From Candidatus Magasanikbacteria bacterium RIFCSPHIGHO2_02_FULL_50_9b (lineage in GTDB: Bacteria; Patescibacteriota; Patescibacteriia; Magasanikbacterales; 2-02-FULL-50-9b): a DNA stretch of 16,964 bases. The stretch is taken from positions 1 through 16,964 of the forward strand of contig MFQD01000032.1 in NCBI GenBank assembly GCA_001782975.1. The letters run 5' to 3'. The notes beneath the pieces are model-generated. The model made no database searches, had not been told where the DNA came from, and saw only the letters and a program-made list of their open reading frames with translations. This document shows, piece after piece, positions 1 through 6,820 of this stretch (positions are counted from its first letter, which is position 1; each line of letters begins with the position of its first letter). Position numbers and translations under genes: made by a program.

Positions 1-243
1 TCGATTGAGGTGTCCGCGCCACTCGGTGTTGCGCGCGTTGAGTATCGACTTGATGGTGTGCTTATTGGTACGGCAACAGAATTTCCATTTTCACAGACCT
101 TAAATTTAAGCAGCTTGAAATCCGGCAACCATACATTGAAAGTTTCCGCATTTGATGCGGTGAGCAACGCAACGACGCGCGAAGTTTCATTTCAATATGT
201 GCCAGAGTTAGCGCCAACTCCTCCACCAGTTGCCGCAGAATAA
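1..243 (+). CDS. C-terminal end of a surface protein with an Ig-like domain (5' partial)
   Basis: The reading frame is open from base 1 (Ser-Ile-Glu precede a GTG at 10) and ends at TAA 241-243, so this is the last 80 residues of a longer gene, not a gene starting at 10. The segment reads as one Ig-like beta-sandwich: a VEYRLDGVLIG strand pair, a GNHTLKVSAFDAVSN strand typical of bacterial Ig-like repeats, then a short Pro/Ala-rich tail (PELAPTPPPVAAE). Such domains occur at the C-termini of exported proteins, including some penicillin-binding proteins and adhesins. The catalytic part, if any, lies outside the window, so no specific function is assigned. The tRNA-Cys promoter overlaps its last codons. 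Confidence 0.75.
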   Translation, partial: SIEVSAPLGVARVEYRLDGVLIGTATEFPFSQTLNLSSLKSGNHTLKVSAFDAVSNATTREVSFQYVPELAPTPPPVAAE

Positions 244-258
244 TATTTCCGATAGAAT
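230..258 (+). promoter_or_regulatory. Promoter of tRNA-Cys
   Basis: A TTGCCG -35 box (230-235) and a TAGAAT -10 box (253-258) are separated by 17 bases. Transcription would start near 265, a few bases before the mature tRNA 5' end at 269. The -35 box overlaps the end of the upstream coding frame. Confidence 0.65.
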
Positions 259-268
259 GGGGTCATTC

Positions 269-340
<72 letters not shown>

Positions 341-343
<3 letters not shown>

Positions 344-382
344 AACAAAAATACCAACTTTTGGGTTGGTATTTTTGTTTGG
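341..382 (+). terminator. Intrinsic terminator of tRNA-Cys, sharing the CCA end
   Basis: The 18-base arms 341-358 and 365-382 are perfectly complementary around a 6-base loop (ttttgg). The descending arm carries the T-rich stretch tatttttgttt. The first three paired bases are the encoded CCA of the tRNA, so processing of the tRNA 3' end and formation of this hairpin compete for the same bases. Confidence 0.8.
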
Positions 383-390
383 CTTGTTTG

Positions 391-411
391 AAGTGTGAGC
401 GGGAATCGAAC
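391..411 (+). repeat. Inverted partial copy of the tRNA-Cys 3' half
   Basis: These 21 bases match the reverse complement of tRNA-Cys bases 320-340 (T arm and 3' acceptor strand) at 18 positions. With the perfect hairpin at 341-382 they make an extended inverted repeat interrupted by about 8 unpaired bases (383-390). A complete tRNA on the minus strand cannot be folded from it because the bases flanking the T loop do not pair. Confidence 0.7.
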
Positions 412-457
412 GGGTTTGTGCGCGACCGAGTGCTCGCAGGTCGCACCGCACAAACCC
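412..457. repeat. Hairpin with 11-bp outer and 6-bp inner stem
   Basis: gggtttgtgcg (412-422) pairs perfectly with 447-457. Inside it gcgacc (422-427, sharing one base) pairs with ggtcgc (439-444), and gag/ctc can close the tip. A third copy of gggtttgtgc occurs at 688-697 in the next leader, so the 447-457 arm has two possible partners. No open frame with gene-like features covers this stretch. Confidence 0.6.
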
Positions 458-466
458 CGGACTTTG

Positions 467-500
467 CGCGCCAGATGCGTGGCGCGGGAAGCGATTCCCG
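467..500. repeat. Two adjacent short hairpins, the second with a GCGA tetraloop
   Basis: cgcgcca (467-473) pairs with tggcgcg (480-486). Directly after it cgggaa (485-490) and ttcccg (495-500) close a GCGA loop of the GNRA class, a stable RNA motif. The two stems overlap by two bases, so they compete or stack. No T-tract follows. Confidence 0.55.
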
Positions 501-535
501 TGGCTAAGTGTTTGTAGGCAGTGTTTAATAAGCTC

Positions 536-606
536 GAGGCAGTATGCACAGCTTCTGAAGCGCGTTGCTGGCCTCTCGCGCGGGAAGAAGCCGTGCATAC
601 TGCCTT
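536..606. repeat. Long inverted repeat upstream of the 619 promoter
   Basis: ggcagtatgcac (538-549) is perfectly complementary to 593-604. After one mismatch gcttct (551-556) pairs with agaagc (586-591), then gcgcg (560-564) with cgcgc (577-581). The result is a rod-like stem of more than 20 pairs whose outer end lies 13-15 bases upstream of the -35 box at 619. It may terminate upstream transcription, form a structured RNA, or extrude as a cruciform; the sequence does not decide. Confidence 0.65.
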
Positions 607-618
607 GGTTTGTCCGAC

Positions 619-647
619 TTGACAGGTTTTTTGCCCCACTGTATATT
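619..647 (+). promoter_or_regulatory. Strong sigma-70-type promoter for the 772 gene
   Basis: A perfect TTGACA -35 box (619-624), a 17-base spacer and a TATATT -10 box (642-647). The predicted start near 654 gives a leader of about 118 bases. A weaker alternative, TTGGGA (712-717) with TATGGC (734-739), lies closer to the gene. Confidence 0.75.
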
Positions 648-771
648 AGTGCCCACGCAGAAACCAAGCGCTGTTCAGACCCGAGGTGGGTTTGTGCAGT
701 GTGCGGTGCGTTTGGGAGGCTGTGGCAACGAGCTATGGCTGACCGAAAGACAATGAAATTCAGGAGTTCCC

Positions 772-1662
772 ATGAATCCGGTCCGTCAGTTTCACACGAA
801 CACCCTCATCCAGCTCGCGGCGCTCAGTGGCACGAATCCCGTCAACGTACGGCAATTGGTGATTGACGCCAAGTCCGGCGAGTCCTACTTCAAGAAGGAG
901 GGCGACGACTACCAGACCGAACTCGAGGTCGGGCAGTACGCCCTGCAGACGGCGATCACGGTGAAGGGCGACAAGCGCAAGCTCGCGCTCGTGCTGGTCG
1001 GCAACAAGGGCCAGAAGGACACCGACTGCAAGCTGCAGAAGGAGCACATCAAGGCTCTGGCCATGGTGCTCCAGCAGTTCGGGTTCGACCAGCTGGCGGG
1101 CATGCACCCGATCGGCGGCAACATCACGCAGATCGCCTACTGCGTCGAGTTCGACGGCGACGGCCCGCGCATCATCGAGTGTGAGGGCAACGAGGTCAAG
1201 GACTTCACGCGCGTCGGCGACGACGTCTACGCGCTGACCGAAGACGGCCTCGTCAAGCTCGACAGCGAGCTGCTCGCGCTCGACAACACGCAGGTGCTCG
1301 TCTTCGCGGCGAGCGGCGAGCAGTCGAAGGCGTTCGTCGCCAGCAAGGTGACGAGCGTGTCGCGTGCCATTCCGGTCACGGGTGGCGAAGAGCTGCGCGT
1401 TCTCAACGTGCAGGGCAGCGCCCCGTTCGCCGCCATGATCGCCGATCCGAGTGGCGACAGCGACGAGACGCCGACGAAGGCGTTCGTCATCGGCGGCCAG
1501 CTGCTGCTCGACGACGCCACGACGGTGTTCGGCCCCTCGGGCATCGATGGCGACGGCAACATGGTGATCGCGCTCGACAAGGGCGGCAACTACGCGAACC
1601 AGCCGCTCGACGAGTTCCTCGCCACGGCCATCCCGCCGAAGTACCAGGCGCACATCGCCTAG
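772..1662 (+). CDS. Orphan acidic protein, 296 aa, function unknown
   Basis: I do not recognise this protein. The ATG at 772 is fixed by AGGAG at 762-766, five bases upstream. The product is soluble-looking: no signal peptide and no membrane helix. It is rich in Asp/Glu and in alternating beta-strand patterns such as DDVYALTEDGLVKLDSELLAL (about residues 147-167) and a second Gly/Asp-rich block near residues 245-275 with GIDGDGNMVIALDKGG, which resemble propeller-like strands, but no family motif is clear. Codons are strongly GC-ending (ctc, gtc, cgc, ggc, gac), unlike polA or holA. It is monocistronic: a strong promoter at 619 and a strong terminator at 1681 enclose it. A 297-codon open frame on the opposite strand is a by-product of this codon bias. 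Confidence 0.88.
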   Translation: MNPVRQFHTNTLIQLAALSGTNPVNVRQLVIDAKSGESYFKKEGDDYQTELEVGQYALQTAITVKGDKRKLALVLVGNKGQKDTDCKLQKEHIKALAMVLQQFGFDQLAGMHPIGGNITQIAYCVEFDGDGPRIIECEGNEVKDFTRVGDDVYALTEDGLVKLDSELLALDNTQVLVFAASGEQSKAFVASKVTSVSRAIPVTGGEELRVLNVQGSAPFAAMIADPSGDSDETPTKAFVIGGQLLLDDATTVFGPSGIDGDGNMVIALDKGGNYANQPLDEFLATAIPPKYQAHIA

Positions 1663-1680
1663 CCTCGGGCGCGCGTTCCA

Positions 1681-1733
1681 GCGCGGCTCCCCTCAAGTCC
1701 AACCGGATGTGAGGGGAGTCGCGCGCTTTTTTT
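1681..1733 (+). terminator. Intrinsic terminator after the 772 gene
   Basis: gcgcg-g-ctcccctca (1681-1695) pairs with tgaggggag-t-cgcgc (1710-1724), a 15-bp stem with one G-U pair, followed by seven T at 1727-1733. Confidence 0.92.
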
Positions 1734-1751
1734 AATAAAAATTTTATATTC

Positions 1752-1780
1752 TTGACACATTGACTTTATTCAGGCATACT
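1752..1780 (+). promoter_or_regulatory. Promoter of the 1867 gene
   Basis: TTGACA (1752-1757), a 17-base spacer and CATACT (1775-1780). It lies in an AT-rich stretch right after the previous terminator and gives a leader of about 80 bases. Confidence 0.75.
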
Positions 1781-1866
1781 ACCCCCCTGCTCAAGATTGT
1801 CAATCGTGTTCGGCAAGGTGTCGAGTGCGGTTGTTAATCAGCACATTCAAAAACTGAGGCTAAGCG

Positions 1867-2709
1867 ATGCATTGTGCGTATCAATTTGACACGGTCGTTG
1901 CGGATCTGACCTGTGTTCATCTCGCGGAAGGCGTCGGGGCGCTGACCCGCGTTCGTCAATTCCCGCGGATGGCGGCACTCATCTCGTTCCGGCAGCTCGG
2001 GTCGCTCGTGATCATGACGGTCGCCACACACGAGAACGAGCCCATCATCACGACGGGCCAGGCAGCGATGCTCTGCAAGAAGTTCAAGCTGCAGGTCGGC
2101 GTCGGCGCCACGCACGGCGTCGGTACGGGCAAGACGCTCAGCGTCTACAAGTCCAACGACGGCATGACGTTCGCGCACATGCAGGACTTCCGGTGCTGCT
2201 TCGAGACGCAGATGGGCGGCGTGACGCGCATGGTCGCCATCCGTGGCGATGCGGGGCTCATGGTGTTCAGGGACGGTTCGTGGCACTACCTCATGGTCGA
2301 GACCGCGCTCGAAGCGCGGTTGCTCGAGCTGATGCGGCAGCCGACCGACCTGTTCGTGTCGCGGCCGTTCGAACTCGGCGGCAAGATCGCGCATCTCGTC
2401 TCGACGTTCAATTCGTACCACGCGATCGTCATGTTCATCGATGGCGAGGTGGCCACGTTCGGCTGCACGCATCAGGTCAGCGGCAACGTGCTGTTCGGGG
2501 GTGATGCGCGGTACGCGATGATCGCGCGCGTGGAGTTCCAGAACGGCGAAGTGGTTGCGCAGGTCGGCAGGTTCGAGAACGCGGCGTTCGTGGCCGAAGT
2601 CGAACGTTCGTTCAACAGCGCGACACGGAGTGCGCGCCGCCGGCAGAGCGCTGCAGGCGGAAAGATGCATCCGGTGGCTGGTTCGACGAGCCCTGCGGCT
2701 TTCAACTAG
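1867..2709 (+). CDS. Orphan protein, 280 aa, function unknown
   Basis: I do not recognise this protein. The ATG at 1867 follows a modest SD-like gagg (1855-1858). There is no signal peptide and no clear membrane helix; the mixed hydrophobic and polar pattern suggests an alpha/beta soluble protein. Residues about 84-91 (GVGTGKTL) look like a nucleotide-binding loop, but the first glycine of the Walker A spacing is missing, so I do not call it an ATPase. The C-terminal 30 residues turn basic and low in complexity (RSARRRQSAAGG), suggesting a disordered tail. Codon use is GC-rich, as in the 772 gene. Its own promoter (1752) and terminator (2737) make it a single-gene unit. A 332-codon frame on the other strand is a shadow. 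Confidence 0.85.
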   Translation: MHCAYQFDTVVADLTCVHLAEGVGALTRVRQFPRMAALISFRQLGSLVIMTVATHENEPIITTGQAAMLCKKFKLQVGVGATHGVGTGKTLSVYKSNDGMTFAHMQDFRCCFETQMGGVTRMVAIRGDAGLMVFRDGSWHYLMVETALEARLLELMRQPTDLFVSRPFELGGKIAHLVSTFNSYHAIVMFIDGEVATFGCTHQVSGNVLFGGDARYAMIARVEFQNGEVVAQVGRFENAAFVAEVERSFNSATRSARRRQSAAGGKMHPVAGSTSPAAFN

Positions 2710-2736
2710 GCCGCTGTTGCGCGCCAGCAAACGCGT

Positions 2737-2792
2737 CTGGTCGGAAAATCCTCTACCCGAGGGTGTTCCGGCCAGGCGCTTCTTTTTTTTTC
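2737..2792 (+). terminator. Intrinsic terminator after the 1867 gene
   Basis: ctggtcggaa (2737-2746) pairs with ttccggccag (2766-2775), and an inner atcctc/gagggt extends the stem. A run of nine T (2783-2791) follows. The polA -10 box lies only about 12 bases downstream. Confidence 0.88.
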
Positions 2793-2802
2793 TATCCCCT
2801 GT

Positions 2803-2808
2803 TACACT
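2803..2808 (+). promoter_or_regulatory. -10 box of polA
   Basis: TACACT sits 11 bases before the polA ATG, so the mRNA would begin about five bases before the start codon. The -35 region overlaps the preceding terminator's T-tract (TTCTTT at 2780-2785) and is a poor match, so this assignment rests mainly on the -10 box. Confidence 0.45.
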
Positions 2809-2819
2809 ACTCTCACGAT

Positions 2820-5516
2820 ATGCCAACTCCAAAACCCCGTCTCCTTATTTTCGATGGAAACGCCATTATTCATCGGTCGTTTCATGCTTTGCCGCCGCTT
2901 GCTGCTGCGGATGGCACATTGGTCAATGCAGTGTACGGATTTGTGACCACTTTTTTGAAAGCAGTGAAGGATTTGAAACCAACGCACATTGCGGTTACAT
3001 TTGATTTGGCTGGCCCAACGTTTCGCCACGAAGAGTTTAAGGAATATAAAGCAACGCGTGTGAAGCAGGCGCCGGAGTTGTACGCGCAGATTCCGATCAC
3101 CAAAGAGGTACTTGGTGCGATGGGTGTACAGATTTTTGAGAAAAAAGGTTTTGAGGCTGACGACGTGATTGGCACAATTTCTGAAATTGCGTGCACGCGT
3201 CGTCCTCCCGTTGAAACAATCATCGTGACCAGCGACAACGATGCGCTGCAGCTCGTTGACGCAACAACGCGCGTCTACACCATGCGCAAAGGATTGAGTG
3301 ACACGGTGATCTATGACGAAGCGAAGGTGCGCGAGAAATTTGGTTTTGATCCTGAATTTGTGGTGGATTACAAAGCTTTGCGCGGCGACGTTTCGGATAA
3401 CATTCCCGGTGTGCGCGGTATTGGCGAAAAAACCGGCATGGAGTTGGTCAAAAAATTTGGAACGATTGAGGAAATGTACCGCGTTTTAGAGAAAAACGAA
3501 ATTGTTGAAGGAGTAACTTCACGTATTCACAAACTACTCTTAGAAAAAAAACCAGACGCGATTCAAAGCAAGCGGCTTGCAACCATTGTGCGTGATGTGC
3601 CTCTTGATTTTGATTTTGATGCAACGGCATTTGGCGAGATTGAGCGCGATTCGGTCTTTCCGGTGTTTCAAAAACTTGGATTTTTGTCGCTGCTACATCG
3701 GTTGCCGGCGCGCGACGGGTCTGTTGCGAATGCCGCACCGACGAAGGAAAAAAAATCAAATATTGTGGTGGCAAAAGATGTTGCCAAAACACGCGCGCTC
3801 GTTGAAAAAATTTTGAAATTAGATTATGTTGCGGTTCATTTGATGCGGCCGCAGCAGCAGGATTTATTCGGGACTGAGGCGCCGGTTTTGGGTTGTGCGT
3901 GGGAGGGACATTTGGCGTGCGTTGAGATTCGTTCCGAAGAACAGTGGGATGAAATTGGCCGGTTGTTTTTGGATAAAAAAGTTGCGGTGGTTGCGCATGA
4001 TGTGAAGCAACTGATGCATGAACTTTCGAAACACGGCATTGTGGTTGCGGGCGAAATTTTTGACGTGATGGTGGCGGCGTATTTGTTGCAAGCCGGCACG
4101 CGCAGCCATGATTTGCCGAATTTGGTGATTACTATTTTGGGCGAAGATGTGCCCGTTGCCGAGTGGACGCACGGCGATCCAACGCGCGCGGGCCGCGCCG
4201 CAGCTCGCGTGTGGCGCATCGCTGAAAAATTGCGCGCCGAAATGGCGGAAAAAAACGTGGCAAAATTATTTAGCGAAATTGAAATGCCGCTCGTGGCACC
4301 GCTCGCGCGCATGGAACGGTACGGCATCCAACTTGACGCAAAATATTTGGGAAAGCTGGATGTAAAATTGAGCGATGGATTGGAAAAAATTTGTAAAAAG
4401 ATTTATAAAATGGCGGGGCGCGAATTTAATGTGGCGTCGCCGCAGCAAGTTGGCGAAGTTTTGTTTCATGATTTAAAATTATCTGCGGCCGGAATTAAGC
4501 GCGGCAAAACAGGTCTTTCAACGGCTGCCGGCGAGCTCGAAAAACTGCAAGGCACGCACCCGATCATTGATTTAATTTTGGAGCACCGTGAAATTTCAAA
4601 ATTATTAAACACGTACGTGCAGGCGTTGCCAAAATTGGTGGCCGCGGACGGGCGTGTGCACACGTCGTACAATCAGGTGGTGGCGGCAACGGGACGGCTG
4701 TCCTCGCAGGATCCGAATTTGCAAAATATTCCGGTGCGCACAGAATTGGGGCGCGAAATTCGGCGCGCGTTTGTGGCGGCTGATGGATATACACTGCTCT
4801 CGTGCGACTATTCGCAAATTGAACTGCGTATTGTTGCGCATTTGGCGCGCGACCGCAAATTGATTGAAATTTTTGAGCAGGGTTTGGATGTGCATCGTGC
4901 AACGGCGGCAGAAATTCACGGCGTTGCTTTGGCAGACGTCACCAAAGAGCAGCGTTTTTCGGCCAAAGAAATAAATTTTGGCGTGCTGTACGGCATGGGC
5001 GCGTGGGGAGTTGCCGGCCGCACCGGATTGCCGCTTGCGCAGGCGCGCGCGTTTGTTGAAAAGTACATGACGACGTTCAGCGGCGTGGCGCAATTTTTGG
5101 AAGAGTCAAAAGAGCGTGCACGCGCAGCCGGTTTTGCAGAGACGATGTTTGGCCGCCGCCGCTACATTCCGGAATTGTCCAGCGGCGTTGCGGCAGTGCG
5201 CGCCGCTGGTGAACGCATGGCCGTGAACATGCCAATCCAAGGCGCGCAGGCAGACATCATTAAAATGGCGATGATCGCCGTGGACAAATTTTTGATCGCC
5301 GAATATGGCGCCGGCATGGGTGTTTCACCAGACGAGCGCGCGGCGCCGGCACGCATGCTACTCCAAGTTCACGACGAACTTATTTTTGAAGTTCGCGCGA
5401 AGTTGGTCGAAGAAGTGCGCGCAAAAATTTTAGAAATCATGGGCAGCGTGGCGCGGTTGGCCGTGCCGTTGAAGGTTGATTCGGCTGTGGGCGGGAGTTG
5501 GGCGGAGCTTGACTAA
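2820..5516 (+). CDS. polA: DNA polymerase I
   Basis: DNA polymerase I fills gaps and removes RNA primers during replication and repair. The 898-residue length fits full-length family A enzymes. Residues 1-305 are the 5'-3' flap exonuclease, with its acidic sites LLIFDGNA (D12), ADDVIGT (about 112), TSDND (about 138) and GDVSDNIPG plus the helix-hairpin-helix GVRGIGEKTG. The middle part (about 325-510) has the 3'-5' exonuclease fold, but the DxE and following acidic residues are not visible, so proofreading is probably absent. The polymerase has motif A DYSQIELR (D663), motif B with K716 and NFGVLYG, and motif C VHDE (D852). The ATG at 2820 is chosen because MPTPKPRLLIFDGNA is the normal N-terminus; an upstream in-frame start at 2763 lies inside the terminator. 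There is no SD sequence. Confidence 0.97.
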   Translation: MPTPKPRLLIFDGNAIIHRSFHALPPLAAADGTLVNAVYGFVTTFLKAVKDLKPTHIAVTFDLAGPTFRHEEFKEYKATRVKQAPELYAQIPITKEVLGAMGVQIFEKKGFEADDVIGTISEIACTRRPPVETIIVTSDNDALQLVDATTRVYTMRKGLSDTVIYDEAKVREKFGFDPEFVVDYKALRGDVSDNIPGVRGIGEKTGMELVKKFGTIEEMYRVLEKNEIVEGVTSRIHKLLLEKKPDAIQSKRLATIVRDVPLDFDFDATAFGEIERDSVFPVFQKLGFLSLLHRLPARDGSVANAAPTKEKKSNIVVAKDVAKTRALVEKILKLDYVAVHLMRPQQQDLFGTEAPVLGCAWEGHLACVEIRSEEQWDEIGRLFLDKKVAVVAHDVKQLMHELSKHGIVVAGEIFDVMVAAYLLQAGTRSHDLPNLVITILGEDVPVAEWTHGDPTRAGRAAARVWRIAEKLRAEMAEKNVAKLFSEIEMPLVAPLARMERYGIQLDAKYLGKLDVKLSDGLEKICKKIYKMAGREFNVASPQQVGEVLFHDLKLSAAGIKRGKTGLSTAAGELEKLQGTHPIIDLILEHREISKLLNTYVQALPKLVAADGRVHTSYNQVVAATGRLSSQDPNLQNIPVRTELGREIRRAFVAADGYTLLSCDYSQIELRIVAHLARDRKLIEIFEQGLDVHRATAAEIHGVALADVTKEQRFSAKEINFGVLYGMGAWGVAGRTGLPLAQARAFVEKYMTTFSGVAQFLEESKERARAAGFAETMFGRRRYIPELSSGVAAVRAAGERMAVNMPIQGAQADIIKMAMIAVDKFLIAEYGAGMGVSPDERAAPARMLLQVHDELIFEVRAKLVEEVRAKILEIMGSVARLAVPLKVDSAVGGSWAELD

Positions 5517-5573
5517 AGCGCCAGTAAGTGGTAGAGTTCTTCGTCATACGTGCGCCAAACAGTGGGTAAGGAA

Positions 5574-5602
5574 TTGACACACAACAACGTGAAAAGCAGC
5601 TA
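5574..5602 (+). promoter_or_regulatory. Possible promoter of the 5628 gene
   Basis: A perfect TTGACA (5574-5579) is present, but the hexamer 17 bases on is CAGCTA (5597-5602), a poor -10 match; TACGAA at 5601 needs a 21-base spacer. The -35 box is convincing, the -10 is not. Confidence 0.35.
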
Positions 5603-5627
5603 CGAATTGGCTGCGGGGAGAGAGACA

Positions 5628-6338
5628 ATGTTCAACTCGCGTTTTCTGGTTCCGATGCTGACGTTTTTGCTTGGGCTGTTCGTTGGCGGCGTCGGCGGTG
5701 GCCTGCTTGAGCAGCGTCGTCAGGCCAAACGGGTCACAAGCGAGTGTCCTGCGCCGCCGAAGTGCGTGTGCACCTGCAGCACGCAGGCAGAGGATCTTGC
5801 GGACGAACCGACCGGACTTGCTGCGCCAGCGACCGCCACGACCGTGACGGTTCGGGCAGAGCTCAAACTGGAACCGAAAATCTTCAATCGTGCGACGGTG
5901 ACGGTGGATCGTGAGACGCCACTCGAGGTGCAACTCGCCAAATTTTCATCAGACGAGGCGTGGAAAGGTTTGACGACCGAGCGCTACCCGTCAGACAAAT
6001 CGCGCCCGAAGGAGATCGTTATTGGCGAGCTTCGGTTTGGTGAGCACTTCAACAATGGCTATGTGGTGAGGAATTTCATCAAGAACGCGAACAGGAAGAT
6101 TGATGGAGTTGTCCGTTATGGCGATCCCTACGAGTTCGCTGCATGGATCCGCCACAACAGGCCGACCGAGGACACCTATCCGATCGCGGCGCTTGATCAG
6201 ATTTGGCCTGCCGTGCCAAATAGCAACCATTTCGTGCCGGCAGCTGGTGTGCACGAGTATGAGTACGGTGCTTTCGAAACTCGGCTCGGTCGCGATTGGG
6301 ATGGGAGTTGGCGCTTTCTTGTGGTCTTGGAGCCATAG
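5628..6338 (+). CDS. Membrane-anchored orphan protein with Cys-rich stalk, 236 aa
   Basis: I do not recognise the family. The ATG at 5628 is preferred over an in-frame ATG at 5550 because a purine-rich GGGGAGAGAG run lies just upstream and because the product then begins with a clean anchor: a short polar N-terminus and a hydrophobic, Gly-rich helix (about residues 7-28, FLVPMLTFLLGLFVGGVGGG) followed by EQRRQAKR, which predicts that the rest is outside the membrane. Residues about 40-51 (ECPAPPKCVCTC) hold four cysteines in a short stretch and could bind metal or form disulfides. A Thr/Ala/Val-rich linker leads to a C-terminal domain ending in GRDWDGSWRFLVVLEP. Codon use is GC-rich. A terminator at 6370 closes the unit. 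Confidence 0.82.
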   Translation: MFNSRFLVPMLTFLLGLFVGGVGGGLLEQRRQAKRVTSECPAPPKCVCTCSTQAEDLADEPTGLAAPATATTVTVRAELKLEPKIFNRATVTVDRETPLEVQLAKFSSDEAWKGLTTERYPSDKSRPKEIVIGELRFGEHFNNGYVVRNFIKNANRKIDGVVRYGDPYEFAAWIRHNRPTEDTYPIAALDQIWPAVPNSNHFVPAAGVHEYEYGAFETRLGRDWDGSWRFLVVLEP

Positions 6339-6369
6339 TACATCCCACACTTCGAGTCCTTGAACCATT

Positions 6370-6408
6370 GGCACGCTTGCAACCCGCAGGCGTGCCGAAT
6401 TTTTATTT
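6370..6408 (+). terminator. Intrinsic terminator after the 5628 gene
   Basis: ggcacgcttgc (6370-6380) pairs with gcaggcgtgcc (6386-6396) around a 5-base loop (aaccc), an 11-bp stem with one G-U pair. The T-rich tail aatttttattt follows. Confidence 0.88.
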
Positions 6409-6433
6409 GCACGTTGCTCGAATCAGGTATAAA
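6407..6433 (+). promoter_or_regulatory. Probable promoter of the 6472 gene
   Basis: TTGCAC (6407-6412) and TATAAA (6428-6433) are separated by 15 bases, shorter than ideal. The -35 box overlaps the tail of the preceding terminator. The leader would be about 32 bases. Confidence 0.45.
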
Positions 6434-6471
6434 CTTATTTGCTGCATAGTCCATGCATCAGGGAGAGCACA

Positions 6472-6720
6472 ATGACCGCAGAGGAACGAGTGCAGATTCA
6501 GGAGATGCTCGCGAGGGCGCTGGCGGTTCAACCGCATGTTCTTGCTGAACAGTTGCGCTCCGAATTCATTCGTCTAGAATGGAAACTGAACTCAATCGAC
6601 GGTCGCCTGTGTACACTCGAAGTACAGCAACAACTTTTCGCGCATGATCATGGCCAATATGTTCAGCCACTCCCTCGCCCACTCTTGCGGTTTGGCCTTC
6701 GTGGATTTCGTGAAAGGTAA
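6472..6720 (+). CDS. Small orphan protein, 82 aa
   Basis: I do not recognise it. The ATG at 6472 follows GGGAG (6461-6465) by six bases; an in-frame start at 6439 has no such site. The first 60 residues are predicted helical (TAEERVQIQEMLARALAVQ, then a Glu/Leu-rich stretch to LEVQQQLF) and could form a helical hairpin or dimer. The C-terminal 20 residues are Pro/Arg-rich (QPLPRPLLRFGLRGFRER). There is no signal peptide or membrane helix. It is a self-contained unit between its own promoter and terminator. Confidence 0.72.
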   Translation: MTAEERVQIQEMLARALAVQPHVLAEQLRSEFIRLEWKLNSIDGRLCTLEVQQQLFAHDHGQYVQPLPRPLLRFGLRGFRER

Positions 6721-6731
6721 AGTCGGCTAAA

Positions 6732-6780
6732 AGCGGGAAAGTTTCGTGTAACCCACGAGATGAGTACCGCTATTTTTTAT
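6732..6780 (+). terminator. Intrinsic terminator after the 6472 gene
   Basis: agcgg (6732-6736) pairs with ccgct (6767-6771), and tttcgtg pairs with cacgaga inside, with one G-U pair. The tail is attttttatttg. The 3' part (6764-6780) recurs with one mismatch at 7564-7580. Confidence 0.75.
6764..6780 (+). repeat. Direct repeat, left copy, flanking the DUF3800 gene
   Basis: The 17-base sequence gtaccgctattttttat matches 7564-7580 with one mismatch and lies exactly 800 bases from it. Here it forms the 3' arm and tail of a complete terminator. Confidence 0.7.
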
Positions 6781-6810
6781 TTGACGCACCGGCATACCGC
6801 GGTGTAAGCT
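6781..6810 (+). promoter_or_regulatory. Promoter of the DUF3800 gene
   Basis: TTGACG (6781-6786), an 18-base spacer and TAAGCT (6805-6810). The start would fall about four bases before the ATG at 6821, giving an almost leaderless transcript with no upstream SD sequence. Confidence 0.6.
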
Positions 6811-6820
6811 CGCTCCAACT

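Noticed and set aside
383..460. Second tRNA on the minus strand
   Set aside because: The T-loop-like ttcgatt is present, but its flanks cannot pair and no anticodon or D arm can be folded.
760..1653. 297-codon open frame on the minus strand
   Set aside because: It mirrors the GC-rich 772 gene, which has the promoter, SD sequence and terminator; the reverse product is a low-complexity Arg/Val/Leu/Asp-rich chain.
2116..2140. Walker A-like GVGTGKTL in the 1867 protein
   Set aside because: The first Gly of the GxxxxGK[ST] spacing is His here and no Walker B is evident, so an ATPase call is not supported.
2763..2819. Upstream start for polA
   Set aside because: It lies in the terminator hairpin and T-tract and adds a Phe-rich extension; the family N-terminus begins at 2820.
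1834..2832. 332-codon open frame on the minus strand
   Set aside because: It is a shadow of the 1867 gene, spans the 2737 terminator and the 1752-1866 leader region, and codes for an Arg/His-rich chain without domain signs.
5550..5627. Upstream start for the membrane-anchored gene
   Set aside because: It adds 26 polar residues before the anchor, precedes the TTGACA at 5574, and has no SD sequence, unlike the ATG at 5628.
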